64,000 bases of DNA, from contig NC_087070.1 of NCBI RefSeq assembly GCF_963678635.1, forward strand, positions 9,520,539-9,584,538. The letters run 5' to 3'. Numbering within the stretch: the stretch's first letter is position 1; each line of letters begins with the position of its first letter. This DNA comes from Symsagittifera roscoffensis. Taxonomy: Eukaryota > Xenacoelomorpha > Acoela > Convolutidae. The notes under the pieces were generated by a model, which was not told the DNA's origin, did no database searches, and saw only the letters and a list, made by a program, of their open reading frames with translations. This document shows positions 1 to 13,151 of the stretch, in pieces. A program made the position numbers and the translations under genes.

Positions 1-1375
1 ATCTTCTCTTTCGTTTTTCCTGTATTTCATGCTTTCACGATCTACATCCTGAATCGTGACACGTGTATCAGCGCGTACAGTTTTCGTGGATGCAGTCGTC
101 CTCTGTTTGGATCGTACACTTTCCACGAGGAAGTCTGTCAATCTCGTCAAGGACAAGTATAGGTTTTCCGGGTCCAGGTGCCGCTTCTCCGTCGCCCTCG
201 TCACCAAGAAGTATAAGTACTTTCCCGGTATCTGTGACGCCAACGGAGGCAAGGCTGCTACGCCCCCTAATCCTGGTCTTTGGTTCCAAAGGAATTCTAT
301 ATTTTTATATTCTCTCTTAAAATCTGCGGCTAACGCTGTCTTAAAACTCATGTCTCCTGGGATTGCTATCGCACATGTTCTATTTGTGAGTATGAAATCG
401 CTATATGTTAGCTTTATGCTACTTGAATTTTCATTTGGTAAGTTTAAATATGACTCAACTACCCTCCCTATGTCCGGTTTCTTAGGATCCTCGCCTGTTT
501 CCGCTTCTAAATCTCCTGTCTCTCTTGCTAATCTTAATTGTTTTATTAAATTTTCAGTGTGGGTAAGTCCAACCCCCACTCCCCGGACAAAAATATCCAT
601 CGACGTCCCCGTCGATCGCATACCGGATATCAAGTCGCAATTGGAAGACGGAATGAGTAGTCGCCCTTCCTGGGCGGTCCAGGAAGCATCTTCTCGTTCG
701 TTTTTCCTGTATTTCATGCTTTCACGATCTACATCCTGAATCGTGACACGTGTATCAGCGGGTACAGTTCTCGTGGATGCAGTCGTCCTCTGTTCGGATC
801 GTACACTTTCCACGGGGAAGTCTGTCAATCTCGTCAAGGACAAGAATAGGTTTTCCGGGTCCAGGTGCCGCTTCTCCGTCGCCCTCGTCACCAAGAAGTA
901 TAAGTACTTTCCCGGTATCTGTGACGCCAACGGAGGCAAGGCTGCTACGCCCCCTAATCCTGGTCTTTGGTCCCAAAGGAATTCTATATTTTTATATTCT
1001 TTTCTTAAAATCTGCTGCTAACGCTGTCTTAAAACTCATGTCTCCTGGGATTGCTATCGCACATGTTCTATTTGTGAGTATGAAATCGTTATATGTTAGC
1101 ATTATGCTACTTGAATATTCATTTGGTAAGTTAAAATATGACTCAACTACCCTCCCTATGTCCGGTTTCTTAGGATCCTCGCCTGTTTCCGCTTCTAAAT
1201 CTCCTGTCTCTCTTGCTAATCTTAATTGTTTTATTAAATTTTCAGTGTGGGTAAGTCCAACCCCTACTCCCCGGACAAAAATATCCATCGACGTCCCCGT
1301 CGATCGCAAACAGGATATCAAGTCGCGATTGGAAGACGGAATGAGTAGTCGCCCTTCCTGGGCAGTCCAGGAAGG
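1..1375 (-). repeat. Tandem duplication, unit about 687 bp, of the macro-like module in element C
   Basis: The sequence at 1-687 recurs at about 688-1375 with only scattered differences, and the first few dozen bases of the unit start again at about 1376 before unique sequence follows. The unit covers the C-terminal macro-like module of pol and includes one GTCCGGGGAG decamer per copy (minus strand; plus coordinates 579-588 and 1267-1276). The array may continue left of the window. Confidence 0.9.
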
Positions 1376-4300
1376 ATCTTCTCGCTCGTTTTTCCTGTAT
1401 TTCAAGCTTTCACGATCTACATCCTGAATCGTGACACTGGTCTCCTTTGGGACCGACGTCATTTCGTTCAACCAATCATAGACACGCAGATTTGTCAAAT
1501 CTTGTTCGTAGGATTGCTGTTGCTCGTCGTGGAATTCTACCTCGGATTTCGACCGGTCCTCGATCCATTCCTCGTCGTGATCATCGACTATGTCAATGTC
1601 CTGTGACACAGTTATATCTTCTAGACCTACTACTTCTTCCACGATATTCTTTAGATCTATCATGTCCACTATAAAGTCGTCGCCGTAAGGGCTATATTTC
1701 TTCTTGGATCTTGTCCTATCATTCTGTCGAGTATGTATCGTGAATCTCCCTTTGTTCAGGGTCTTGCCAGTCCTCCTCTAGGTAGGTAAGGTTTATTAAT
1801 CCGCTTCAATCACCTGGTTTGGATCCAGGTCCAGTGGTGGATGTGTTTCTTCCTCCACGACTTCATTTCCATCGTTCTTTCCCCTGGTGCCCTTCTCGTT
1901 GACCTCACAGGCAGGGTCCATCATCAGGTAATTCCCCTCTTCCATGTCTGCAGGTATACGCCAATCTTCTCTCGATGGGTTGTGTGGCTTAATGTTTTCG
2001 TAATGAGCGGCTCGGCTCGGCCAGTACTCAGTCTATAAAAGCGTCCCTCCTGGTGCACCTCCGTAATCATGAACGGTCCCCTCCACTTTTTAGGAGCTTT
2101 TTCGTTCCTTTCGGTGGTATGACGTTCTGAAATACGTATCCCCTATCGAACAAGCTTTTGCAACAGCTGCTTTCTTGTCAAATCTTTTCCTCTGCCTTGC
2201 CTGTGCCTGCTGAGTATTTCGTCTACATAAGTCGTTTAACTCCTGTTGACGACTTATCACATCCCTTACATAGATCTGTGGTGATGTCTTCTTACCCTCA
2301 TACTCTGGGTAGAAGAAAGTCAATGGCAAAGACTTAACGTGTCCGGTTAGCATCATGTTTGGACTAACTCCGGTGGTGGAATGTTGCGTGCTATTATAAG
2401 CCCCCATCACTTCTGGTAGGTATCTGTCCCAATCGGTCATGTACCTGGAACAATATACCCTCAGCATCGATACTAACGTTTGATTCTGCCTTTCCACTAA
2501 GCCATTCGTCGGGGGGTGGTATGTCGGGTAGTGAGCTTGAGCAACCTGCGAGCGTCTCATAAGCTCTTTCGTGAGTTCCCCCACAAAAACTATTCCATTA
2601 TCCGATTGAAATATCATCGGTCAACCATGTCATGCTATCCACGTATTGACCAGGTGATCGCACGTCCCTTGCGCTGAGGCAGTTATGCAGGAGGGCACGG
2701 CCTCTGCATACTTCGTGAACTGATCTATCATGACCAAGTCTTGATTATAACCACTGTCTGTCATGCATATCTTTTGGTGATCAATCTGCACCACCTCGTT
2801 GAATTCAGACGAATCGATTGACTGCAAAGGTAATCGTAACTTCCTTGGACCTTTGCCCTGCTGGCATGACAGACATGCTGTTACCCACTTCCCGCATGCC
2901 TTTTTCATTCCACGCCACTCAAAGCGCTTCATGATCCGCTGATACACTTTGTCGATTCCATGGTGGCCCATCTGATCATGCGACCTGAACAAAAGTTCTG
3001 TCTGATAGAGTTGTGGCAATACTATCGCATTATACTTGTACAGGACTTTGTCTTCTTCTCTTCTCTTGCAAGCCACTTTCCCGTCCTTGTTCAGATATAA
3101 CCTTCCCTCTTTCTGTATAAAGTACTGTCGCAAAATGCGGTGACTGTCTTCCTCGAGGTCTCCTTTGTCCGGAGCATCATTTTCGGTCCACCTTTTCAGG
3201 TTGCTCGTCATGCGGTCGTTTCTCTGCGCTCTTAGTAGGTCCGAGAGTCTGTATCTCGCCTTCAAGTACGTCTTCTTGGCCCTCATTTGCTATTCAGCTC
3301 ATTGGGCTGATGCATGTCCTCTTCCATCTTAACGCACGAAATCTTTGCCAACGGCTGTGTTTCCTGTTCGAATGGCTGAAGATCAGTCCTGACTACCTCT
3401 TTTTGTGGCAACAGACTTATCGAACATTTCGATACCGCTATTGTTTCCAGATCACCCGCTGCGTTATCAAAGACTCTTTCACCTGGTTTGAGGTAGCGAT
3501 CACTGTCAGGGTCTTGATATACCTCCCTTTCCAGATTCCTTGCTCGAGTCTCCACTAGCAGTGCGTGGATTGCTAGCTCTGACAGTTCCGATCCTGAGAT
3601 CGAGTTCCTGTCTGAGTAGGTTCCGGGAGTTCCGGGAGTTGTCATCCTTTGAAGAGTCTCGATAGAGCACGTCCCCTCCTCCAGATCAGTTCTGTGCCTT
3701 CATCTACAGTTTTTTCATCTACATCAGACACCCCGGACAAACTTCCCTGTCCCGGGTGTTGATCTTGAAATCGCCGGTTTTTCTAACCGTCCGTCTCCCC
3801 GGACAAACAATGTTGTACCAGGTTTCGTTCAACCTTCTCACCTTCTTTCTCCTGGTCCTCAAAGTAACGGTTTTCTTTTGCGTATCGTTCCCCTGTTTTT
3901 TCCGACCGTATGAAGTACTGGTTAAAACCCCGTGGGTTATTGAGGCTACTAATTGCTGAACTATTGTCCTACAACCCCTCTCGTTTTCTTTGTGTTGTCG
4001 TCTGGACGGCATGACCTTCACCTTCTCACTGACTGTCAGTGATGCCACTGCTGCTGCCCACTGGGGGTCATCTATGATCACTTCTCTCTCCAACAATCCA
4101 TCGAGCATCCGCATCACTTGCGGTGTGACCTGCACCGTTTTGTCCAATAATGAGAGGCTGTTAATATTCATGCGAGAGATTTCCTGCTGGACCAGATTCG
4201 AGCGCAGCAACAAGTCAAAGGGCACCGGGTCCTTCTGGGATAAAATCTTTATCTCGGCTGCTTTTTCTACAGGTAACTCAGGATGTCCTGGGATTGGATG

Positions 4301-7300
4301 TCCAGATTTATCCAACCATCTCGTCAAGGGAAGCGCTTCATAAGTTTCTTATCCAGAAACGAGAATCCTTCCCTGGTTTCTGCCTGATTGGCTTGCTTCT
4401 GTTCCAATATATCATAAAACTCGGTTTTCTTGCTGAGGTTGTCAGCATTCTGGTGTTTGTCACGCATCCTGTGCTCGATTATCATGTGGTAGCCATCTAA
4501 TCTCACTATCCATCTTCCAATATAACTCTGATCCATCGAGTATGTCTTCAACCAGGATAACGCCCCGTTGTTCACGAGTAACTTAAAGGGAGCGCTCCCC
4601 AAGTATGCGCGGTACTTTCCCACAAATGTGACTGGTGCAAACATTTGTGCCTTTGGTGCACCATTTTTCATCTCAGTGTCACTTAACACCTTACTGCCAT
4701 ATGCAATGGGACGGAGAACGGTTCTCCCATTCCACTCCTGCTCCTGATGCAGTATTTCCCAGATGGCTACTACTAATGCGTCTGTATCAAGAACGTACAT
4801 GCCTTTTTCAGTAGGCATGCCTAGCACTGGCGCTTCGCACAGCTCCCGCTTTATGTTCTCAAAGGCCGTTTGAGCTTCATCGCTCCATTCAAACTTCTTT
4901 CCTTTGTTGCGCATCAGCTTCTGCATCGGATACACCTTGTCTGCATATCCTTTTATGAACTCACGGCAATAACTGGCAAACCCTAGGAAGCTCATGAGCT
5001 GTGTGTCCGTTCGGGAGCCTTCCATGTTAACACTGCTTCCACTGCTTCCGGGTCCGGCCGCACACCATGCCTGTCTTCCATTCTCCCTAGGTACTTGATT
5101 GAGTCCCCAAGGATCTCGCATTTCGATGGTTTGCTTTTCAAGCCCGCTCTTTTCATACAATTGAACACCTCATCCAGCCTATCTATGTGGTCAGCTAAGG
5201 TGGATGTTGCAATGACCACTTCGTCTACGTAGCACATCACAAGATTTCCATATTTCTTCGTCATTTCGATGGTTTGCGCTCTTCATGCAATCAAAGACTT
5301 CATCGAGCCAATCAATGTGGTCTTCCAGGGTTGGTGTTGCTATGACTATGTCATCCACGTAACACGTCACAAGATTCCCGTACTTCTTCGTCACTCTGGT
5401 CAAAGCCTGAACCATCAGTCTTTTGAAAAGTGGCCGTTGCGTTGCGTTGCACAACGGTAAGGGCATCCTCTTCCACTGGTACAACCCCAACTCGCATGCG
5501 AATCCGGTCGTTTCTCTATCCTTTTTAGGCAGAGGGACCTACCAGAAGGCAGAACTCAAGTCCAATGTGGTGAAGAACTTGGCATCGCCAAGTTTCGAGA
5601 GGCTCTCGTCTATCCGTGGTATCGGATACGCATATTTTATTGTCACTGAGTTCAAGTAGCGAAAGTCGCAACAAAACCTAAGCTGCCCCCTTTTTTTCGC
5701 CATTACTACCCCGCAATCCCATGGCAATTTCGAGGGTGGTTCTATCATGTCGTATTTGAGCAACGTTTCTTTTTCCGCTTGGCACGCTTCCAATTTATGT
5801 GGCGCCTTTCATCTTGCGCCTTCCCTGAGCGGAACGGCGCCTTACTCAAGTTCGATTTCGTGTTCGACGAAATTACAGCAACCGATATCCGCCTTATGTT
5901 TTAAAAATACATTCGCGTTCCGATTTAAAACCGCCCGCAATAACTCAAAATCTCCCTCCCCTATTTTCCCTTTTAAGTGTTCAATCTCTGGCAAAACCGG
6001 TTTGTCAGTTTCTAGTTCATATGACGAGGGGCGTTCCGGAAAATTCAAGCAGCTCGACAAGCCGTCGCCCATTTCGGACTTTAGTGAAAACAGTTTATGA
6101 ATAGATTTTAATTCATTAATCCTTTTTTTAAAATTTCATCTTTATTGGCATGATAAGGACAGTCTTTCACACTATATCTCTTCAAGTTTTGTGTCTCTTC
6201 ATAGTCGGTCCTCATTGGTAAAGCGTAACCAAGTTTCTTTCCACGCTGGATTGAAACCGTGGTGTCCATTGTGCTTAATAACACACTGACACACAGTCCG
6301 TTTCGAGTTACCGAGAAGCTCCGGCCTAAAATCACTGAACTTTGACTATTTGAATTCGGTACCAAACAAACCTGTTTACTATCACTTAACGATTTTAATT
6401 TCTCATTCTAAGAATTGCTACTACTGCTTGTCCCGGCTGTAGTTTTACCTTTCTATCTAAAAGGAATGGCATCTTATTTTCGTCTGTTATCATTCTATTC
6501 ATTGGTTTCTTAACATACTTCCGGTCCGGGTTCCTAATCCTTATTAGACCGTTGTTCAAGTCAATCATCACGTCAAAATACCTGACAAAATCTCTGCCCA
6601 AGATGAATTGGTCGGAATCATCCAGATTCTGTACTACTAGGAAGCTCATCCAAAGATCCCGTCCTCCCATGTGGAGGACCTTTATTAGTGTTCTTCCGGC
6701 TACGTAAATCGCTCCTCAATTGGCCGCGACCAGTCGGAGATTCGTCGGAATTAGATCTTCTCTCGTGAAGCCCATTGTTTCCCATGTCTTCATCGACATC
6801 ACACTCACTACCGCTCCTGTGTCCAGAAACCCTGTGACTCCGATTTTCTTTCCGTTGGTGTCGAGCAGATATGCAGTCACATCTGCTTCGTATCCAATGT
6901 GAACCGCGTCTTGCTCCATCTTGGCGTCATGGCCTATCCTACGGACTTTGAGTTCTTCTTCACCCAAATAGATCTGTTCTATTTGGTCACTGTCTGTTGT
7001 CACATATGTCCTAGTGTAGATGCTAATTCCATTCACATTCAGCATCACTTGATGCGGTCAATAGACTTCCACGTAGCGCCCGTGAAGCATCTTTACTCGA
7101 GGGCCACCCGTTGTTAGTAGTGCTCGCACAGCTCTTGACTCAGTGCGTGGCTCCACCCGCCTCAGATAATCTGCATATGTGTCCAAATGCATCAGAGTGA
7201 ACTCTAATGGTTCACTCAGATTTCTGATTACCTGGTGTCCCGCTACCGAGATTATCTATTGTATTTTGCTTCCTTGTGGCACCATACCGAACCTCTGCCC

Positions 7301-9200
7301 GGAGATTACATTTAGTTTCACACTCAAACTACTTGAAGCTTTCATTTCTTTGACCTCTGATACCTCGAAGGCGTTCAGCTTTTCCTGTTATTTCTCATTT
7401 TCCAATTTGAGCTTCACCTTTTGTTGGATCTCCTTCGTTACCAATTCCTGCTGGACTCTATTTAGAGCATCCCTCGCGTCTGCCCTATTATCAATCTTGA
7501 AGTCATCCGCCGCAGTCACCGGTTCCGATTCACATGTCTCTTCCATTACAGCCTGCATCTTCTCCGCTGCCAGCTCTTGCTGTTTTTCTTTTCTGCGCGC
7601 CTCCGCTTCACTCAACAGGCAAGCCTTGAGGGCTTTCACACCCTATAAAGCTTCCTAATGCCTTAGATGCTTGGTGTCTGCTACAGCATCCCGGAATTGC
7701 GGACAATCCGATTTAAAATGACCTTCCAAGTAGCAAAAAAAAACACCTCGGGCCGAATTTTGCAACCTCTCCTCCCATGAATTCTTCATGGTTGACGTTT
7801 GACGCATCTTCGTCCTCGAGGCTAAAGCCTATTGCTTTCATGCCCTGTTTGTAAATTGGGCATGCTGACACATGATGGTCCGTCGAACTACAATTTTATC
7901 AAGAGCGCCTCTTGTCCATATTGTCCCTCGGTTTGTACCAGCTGTTCCCTTGGTTTGCTGATCCGTTGTTAAAATTGCCATAATTGTTCTTGTAATATCC
8001 AGATTTCGATGGAGGCTTCAGCAAAAGATATTTTTTTTTGACTTGAGTCTCAACTCTTCTGGCGCATTGGTTGAGAGTGGTGTGTAATGTGTTGCTAACA
8101 TTGTTCGAAGTTCATCATTCTTCACACCATCAATAAATTTTGAGGCTACTGCCAGGTTCATCCTCCTTTTCGACTCATCTGGTTGGCTACGCCTTCTCGG
8201 CATCTCCCAATCGTCTAGAAACTTGTCTATCGTCACATCTTCTTGTTACCTTTGTTTCTCGAAGCGCATCATTGCTTGGTGTCCCTGCACCCCTGAGCCA
8301 AAACGATTTGACAAGATTTCAAAGATTTTCTCAGCAGTGTCCCGTTGGTACTGCTTTTTGGCCATCACGCAGTTTAGGGCTGTCGCTTCCAAGTTACTGG
8401 TAAGCGCAATGCATTATTGCCTTTCTGACAAGTCCTCTTCCTCAAAATGCAGGTTCATCACTTCTATCCAGGTACCAATACAGCCATCAGATTCGTCCTT
8501 GTAGCATATTGGTTTCTTAAAAACCCTTCTGGAATTTTCGCTACGGTCATTGGTTCTAGATAACCTCGTAAGGAATGTCTCCAAAGACCTGTTCAGAGGT
8601 TCAAAGGCCGTGGCCATTGATGTAGCATCTCTTGAATGTCCCGCCTAAACATCATTGCCCCCTGATATGGGTTCTGTACTTGGAACTTCCCTTCCGTCCG
8701 AATCGATCGGATTATTTATTCCTTGGCTCGCATGACTCCTCCCTGGGATCGCATGACTCCTCCGTGAGCTCGCATGACTCCTATTCCTGTAATCACTTTT
8801 CCCAGTTGCATGTGTGCCTTGCGTCAGTCGTTCATTTGAGGTCTGTCTGTTGTCAGTTGAACTTCCTCTGATGTTTGGCCCCTTGTTCTCGTATCCCCTG
8901 GGGCATAGCCTGCTGAACTGCCCCTATTCTAGTGGATCCATATGTCCTTCTCCTATCTCGTTGTTCATTGAAGTTCACCCTCGCCTCCCTGCTGGGCCCT
9001 CCCGAGTTCGGTTCCTCATCTTTTGGACCACTCCTGCTGCCTAGTAGCCCTACCAACCTATCCATGATAGCCTGAGTTCGCCTCTCCATCATCGCATCTA
9101 TCCTTGTGCCAAGAGTCCCAAGATTCTGCTCTTTTTGAATTCTCAATTTCTCCATGTCGTCTCTCAATTGTAACTCTTTTTGTTCCGCTTCTCTTATAAT
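1..9200 (-). pseudogene. Element C gag-pol fossil (gag, protease, RT, RNase H, integrase, macro-like)
   Basis: Read right to left on the minus strand. Gag lies at about 7.4-9.2 kb, with a basic N-terminus and the capsid-like region around 8.0-8.6 kb. The aspartic protease DTG motif is near 6.82 kb. RT and RNase H occupy about 4.4-5.8 kb; the RT palm shows YVDD and the RNase H region shows the DTDA-like start. A charged linker lies at about 3.3-4.3 kb. Integrase is at about 2.1-3.2 kb, with DQMGHHGIDK, a CLSC zinc half, IDHQK, SDNG and NGLVERQN. A macro-like module is at about 1-1.4 kb. Order and motifs are those of Ty3/gypsy pol. It is a fossil, broken many times. The long plus-strand open frames over the first 1.4 kb are shadows of this region. 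Confidence 0.85.
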
Positions 9201-9230
9201 GGTAACTTGCCTGCACTTATTGGTAATTTA

Positions 9231-9702
9231 TAACTTATAACTTGTACTGGTATCTTATAACAATAGCACAACACAAAAAATTTCAAACGTTTCTATTAAA
9301 TAGTGACCACGAATCTTTTATGTTATCAAGTACAACGTGTGTACAATTTATTCACAATGATCGATTTTTAGTTGTAAAATGTGAAGCTGTTTCATTCTGG
9401 TTTGGTTTTTTATACAAGGCAAGTTACCAGTGCAGTCACTGGTTCCCAGCCTATCTCTAAATAATTTAATACCTTCAACTACTTTCTTTTCTGTTGTCTT
9501 CTGAAGTCTTGACAAAACATTACCCCTCCGGATTGACCAAAAAAAACTTATAACTTGTACTGGTAACTTATAACAATAGCACAACACAATAAATTTCAAA
9601 CGTTTCTATTAAATAGTGACCACGAGTCTTGTATGTTATCACAGTACAACGTGTGTACAATTTATTCACAATGATCGATTATTAGTTGTAAAATGTGAAG
9701 CT
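9231..9702. repeat. Direct repeats in element C leader (about 158 bp, two copies)
   Basis: The block at 9231-9388 (starts TAACTTATAACTTGTACTGG, ends GTGAAGCT) recurs at about 9544-9702 with few changes. The two copies are separated by another block (9389-9543) that itself recurs at 10131-10282. The arrangement looks like overlapping segmental duplication within the leader. Confidence 0.85.
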
Positions 9703-10282
9703 AGCACAGTATGATGATATCAGTCCATTTAAAAGATAGTGTTCTCACTACCCAATCAAGCACAAATATTATTGATTTAAAAACAAAATTGAAAAAAAAA
9801 AGTTGAATATTTTCTATGAAAAACGTATGTGTTTTGTACTTTTAGTCAGTCGCAATACAATAATCGAACTTTTTTTAAATAAAGAGCTTTCCCTGCTTGG
9901 TGCTGCACCAAACAGACAACACTTGAAGGCAGTTATTTTCTCAAGTGGGCGTCTATTGCACCCACCGAGTCCTGTGTTACCTATCTGCCTTCGGACTGCC
10001 CGAGCTAGACCTACTAAAATCCTCAGGGCAATCACTTTTCTCAAAAACGTTTTGAATTTCAATCCACACCAATGAGTTATACACTCTTGTTCAATTTAGA
10101 CTTGGTGTCGCGAATATCCGAGTTTCGACCTGTTTCGTTTTGGTTTGGTTTTTTATACAAGGCAAGTTACCAGTGCAGTCACTGGTTCCTAGCATATCTC
10201 TTAATAATTAATACCTTCAACTACATTCTTTTCTGTTGTCTTCTGAAGTCTTGAAAAAACAATACCCCTCCGGATTGACAAA
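9389..10282. repeat. Direct repeats in element C leader (about 152 bp, two copies)
   Basis: The block at 9389-9543 (contains TTTTTTATACAAGGCAAGTT and ends in CCCCTCCGGATTG) is repeated at about 10131-10282. The 9703-10130 stretch between repeats is AT-rich and shows no recognisable gene. Confidence 0.85.
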
Positions 10283-10400
10283 AATAGGACCCCTCCGGAT
10301 TGGTAAAAACAGGACCACTCCGGATTGACAAAAATAGGACCCCACCGGATTGGGAAAATTAAGACCCGTCCGGATTGGGACCCCTCCGGGTTGGTAAAAA
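10262..10400 (-). repeat. CCGGATTG-type minisatellite in element C leader
   Basis: Six to seven degenerate copies of a roughly 25-bp unit built around GGACCCCTCCGGATTGG. Further single copies of CCCCTCCGGATTG or CCCTTCCGGATTG stand near 9524, 10438, 10506, 11068 and 11760, and again within the C-type LTRs. Confidence 0.85.
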
Positions 10401-12146
10401 TAGCTTCTCGTAGACTTTCTTACTTTTCACCCAATACCCTTCCGGATACGTTCTCCGATGCTTTTATGCTGTTTGAATTAACTAGGAAGGGTGTTACGTC
10501 TTTCCCAAGACCCTTCCGGATTGAAGTTAAGCCTCTTATTTGACAATTCACCCTAACGGTGAAGGGTCTTATCGCTAGCCTAATTTCGATCTTACCAAGG
10601 TTTTCTGGTGCCCTTAGCATTCCTTTTTGTCTAGAGCAGCGTATAATTGCCTTATTCAACTGTTGGTAGGGGTGTAAGGGCTTTCCAAAAAAAATTTATG
10701 AAACGTGAAGTGTCTACCTTCCCGAATTGGTGAATTTGCTAAAAAATAATCCTCAAAAATTTTCACGCTTATTTTTTTTGAAGAATTGATGTTTCTATTA
10801 GTAAGCTCAGCTAACTTCTGATCTAATGGTACTAAGATCAACTGGATCTGTCCAGTATTTCCAAAGTTATTAACCAAAACGTCTTTTTTCTAAAGTCAAA
10901 AAATTTCTCTCTTATAGGTTCCGCCTAACTTTTTTCGGAATTCTGTTCTTTTTGACATAAAAATTCTTTATTCGAGCTCAGAAGGCCTATACTTTTCTAG
11001 TTCAATGCAAAAAACCCAATTTAAAACGCTCTATTTGAAAAAATTTGCAAAAGACAATGCTGTTTGGACCCCTCCGGATTGATGAATCCACTAAATCAAA
11101 ACTTTAAGTTCGATTTCTCTGTAACCCGGAAGGTTAACGGCAAACGGGTTTAAATTCTGTCGATTCACAACTATTTTACTGTCCTAACTCAAAAATTTCA
11201 AAAAAGGTTCTTATTTTATAGTGTTCCGTTTCTTCAAAAATCACTAAAATTCGATTTTTGGTACCCAAATTGTTCCAACCACTTCTGAACTAAACTCAAC
11301 CGGTTCTGCCTATCATACCAGTACAATTACGATGTAACTAACTAAATTAATGCTTTTTTCCGTTCAAAAAAAATCGATATCTCAAAAATCGCGATTTGTG
11401 GGGGGGATCAAAATATCGCTAATTTGACCCTAAAAGTCGGTCCGCTTACTGTGTTTTTGACTGAAAAACGATTTAGGAGTAATAATATAGGCTGTGTAAT
11501 TAATGATACTAGTAATACTATACCCCTCAGGGTTTGTTCAATATCCGAAATAAGGTGCTTAAAGCGGAAATTCGCAGTTCGGTGAAGGGTCACTACAGTG
11601 CAGCACTGTCGAGCCCCCCAAAGAACAATATCTTATTTTTTTTGTACCAAAAGGGATACAAAACTTGTTAACGATACCCAACAGTCACTGTTGTTGTCGT
11701 TGAGCCCCCTCTTGCCACTCCTTGTTATTGCTTGCCTGATCAGTCTTCTTCACTAATCCCGAGACCCTTCCGGATTGAGCGCAAATTAGCATTAACGTGC
11801 TTAAATACTCGAATAACCCTACAGTACAAGCCTGACAAACGGGCCACAAAATTGATCATAACAACATTGACTGGTATAAGTGCCTGTATAGATTGTCTGG
11901 GGTGATGATTTCTACTGACTTCATACTTTTTTTTTACTGTTTTTGATTTTTTCGGTTAATTTTTATGTTTTTTTTTCTTGGGTACTATACTAGTTTTTGT
12001 TTGGTTTCCTATAAACCTTTAAGTGTTTTTGGTCACGCACCACTCAGGAAATGACGGGACCGCGAATCCCCCACCCTTCCTGGTTCGTGAAATTTCGGTC
12101 TTTACTAGGTTAAAAAGCTAAACACGGGAATCCGGAAGGCTTCCGC
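10401..12146 (-). other. Rest of element C leader, no gene seen
   Basis: AT-rich, without a convincing reading frame on either strand. It holds dispersed CCGGATT motifs and poly-T/A runs. By position it is the untranslated leader between the 5' LTR and gag of element C. Confidence 0.6.
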
Positions 12147-12852
12147 GTTCCGAACTGCCCTTCCACCCCGGCGGTTAGGGTCTATTAAGGGCGTTATTAT
12201 GAGTATCTGCTCCGCGCGGAGTGCTCGTTAACGGTTCTGCGGGTCATGATGTTAAAAAAATAACACCCAAGAGCGCCATAAAAATATCTATGTAACATTC
12301 GCCCGGAAGTACATATCGACGGAAAATAGAGCTAAGCTATAAAATGGTTGGCTAGCGTCTAAACACAGCTCTACATGCTTTTCATCGTCTCTGTCAAAGC
12401 CAGTTCTTTGGTGGTTTTCCTAACATCGGGTCGACAAAAACGTTACTGCTTCCGGCTTTGATCAGAACGCTCTAATTAACTTAATTACATTTAAAATAGT
12501 TCCGAACTGCCCTTCCACCCCGGCGGTTAGGGTCTATTAAGGGCGTTATTATGAGTATCTGCTCGGCGCGGAGTGCTCGTTAACGGTTCTGCCGGTCATG
12601 ATGTTAAAAAAATAACACCCAAGAGCGCCATAAAAATATCTATGTAACATTCGCCCGGAAGTACATATCGACGGAAAATAGAGCTAAGCTATAAAATGGT
12701 TGGCTAGCGTCTAAACACAGCTCTACATGCTTTTCATCGTCTCTGTCAAAGCCAGTTCTTTGGTGGTTTTCCTAACATCGGGTCGACAAAAACGTTACTG
12801 CTTCCGGCTTTGATCAGAACGCTCTAATTAACCTAATTACATTTAAAATAGT
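12147..12852 (-). repeat. 352-bp tandem duplication spanning LTR end, primer-binding site and leader of element C
   Basis: 12147-12498 and 12499-12852 are nearly identical, with a 352-bp period. Each unit holds leader sequence, the primer-binding site and about 200 bp of the LTR 3' end. The LTR end with its primer-binding site is therefore present twice, at 12291 and 12643 (start of TGTAACATTCGCC on the plus strand). Confidence 0.95.
12263..12278 (-). promoter_or_regulatory. Primer-binding site of element C (first copy; second at 12615-12630)
   Basis: In sense orientation it reads TGGCGCTCTTGGGTGT, 12 bases after the LTR end. The leading TGG is the complement of a tRNA 3' CCA. It differs by one base from the site of elements A and B, so all use the same or a very close tRNA primer. 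I cannot name the tRNA. Confidence 0.75.
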
Positions 12853-13151
12853 GAGCTCATGGCTGGGTCTCAGTATCCCCAGACCACTCGTTCACTCCTC
12901 AAAACAGGGCTACTACATATTTATTATATTACTATTGTTTTTGTTCAGTAGATAAAAACATCATCTCCGTCGAAGATGGATCAACCCTTTCCCTCAACTC
13001 CTAGCTTCTCATTATCTGAAAATGAATCTGGATGTTAAATGAATTCATTTCAAGAAATGACCAGAAGCTAAAAGATTCATAAAAAATAATCTCCCGAGAC
13101 CCCTCCAGATTCTGGAATCCGGGGAAACAGCAGTCCTATTTTTTCAAAAAA
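12643..13151 (-). repeat. C-type LTR copy C1, 3' half of 5' LTR of element C
   Basis: Homologous to the right part of the solo LTR C3 (to 60948) and ends in sense with GCGAATGTTACA. It is cut at 13151 by insertion of element A; the remainder resumes at 35779. Confidence 0.85.

Noticed and set aside
56-1427. Long plus-strand open frames at the left end, present twice
   Set aside because: They are antisense shadows of the duplicated macro-like region of element C; the minus strand shows the conserved protein motifs.
9803-10075. Open frames on both strands in the element C leader
   Set aside because: They overlap each other, show no recognisable motif, and lie among leader repeats.
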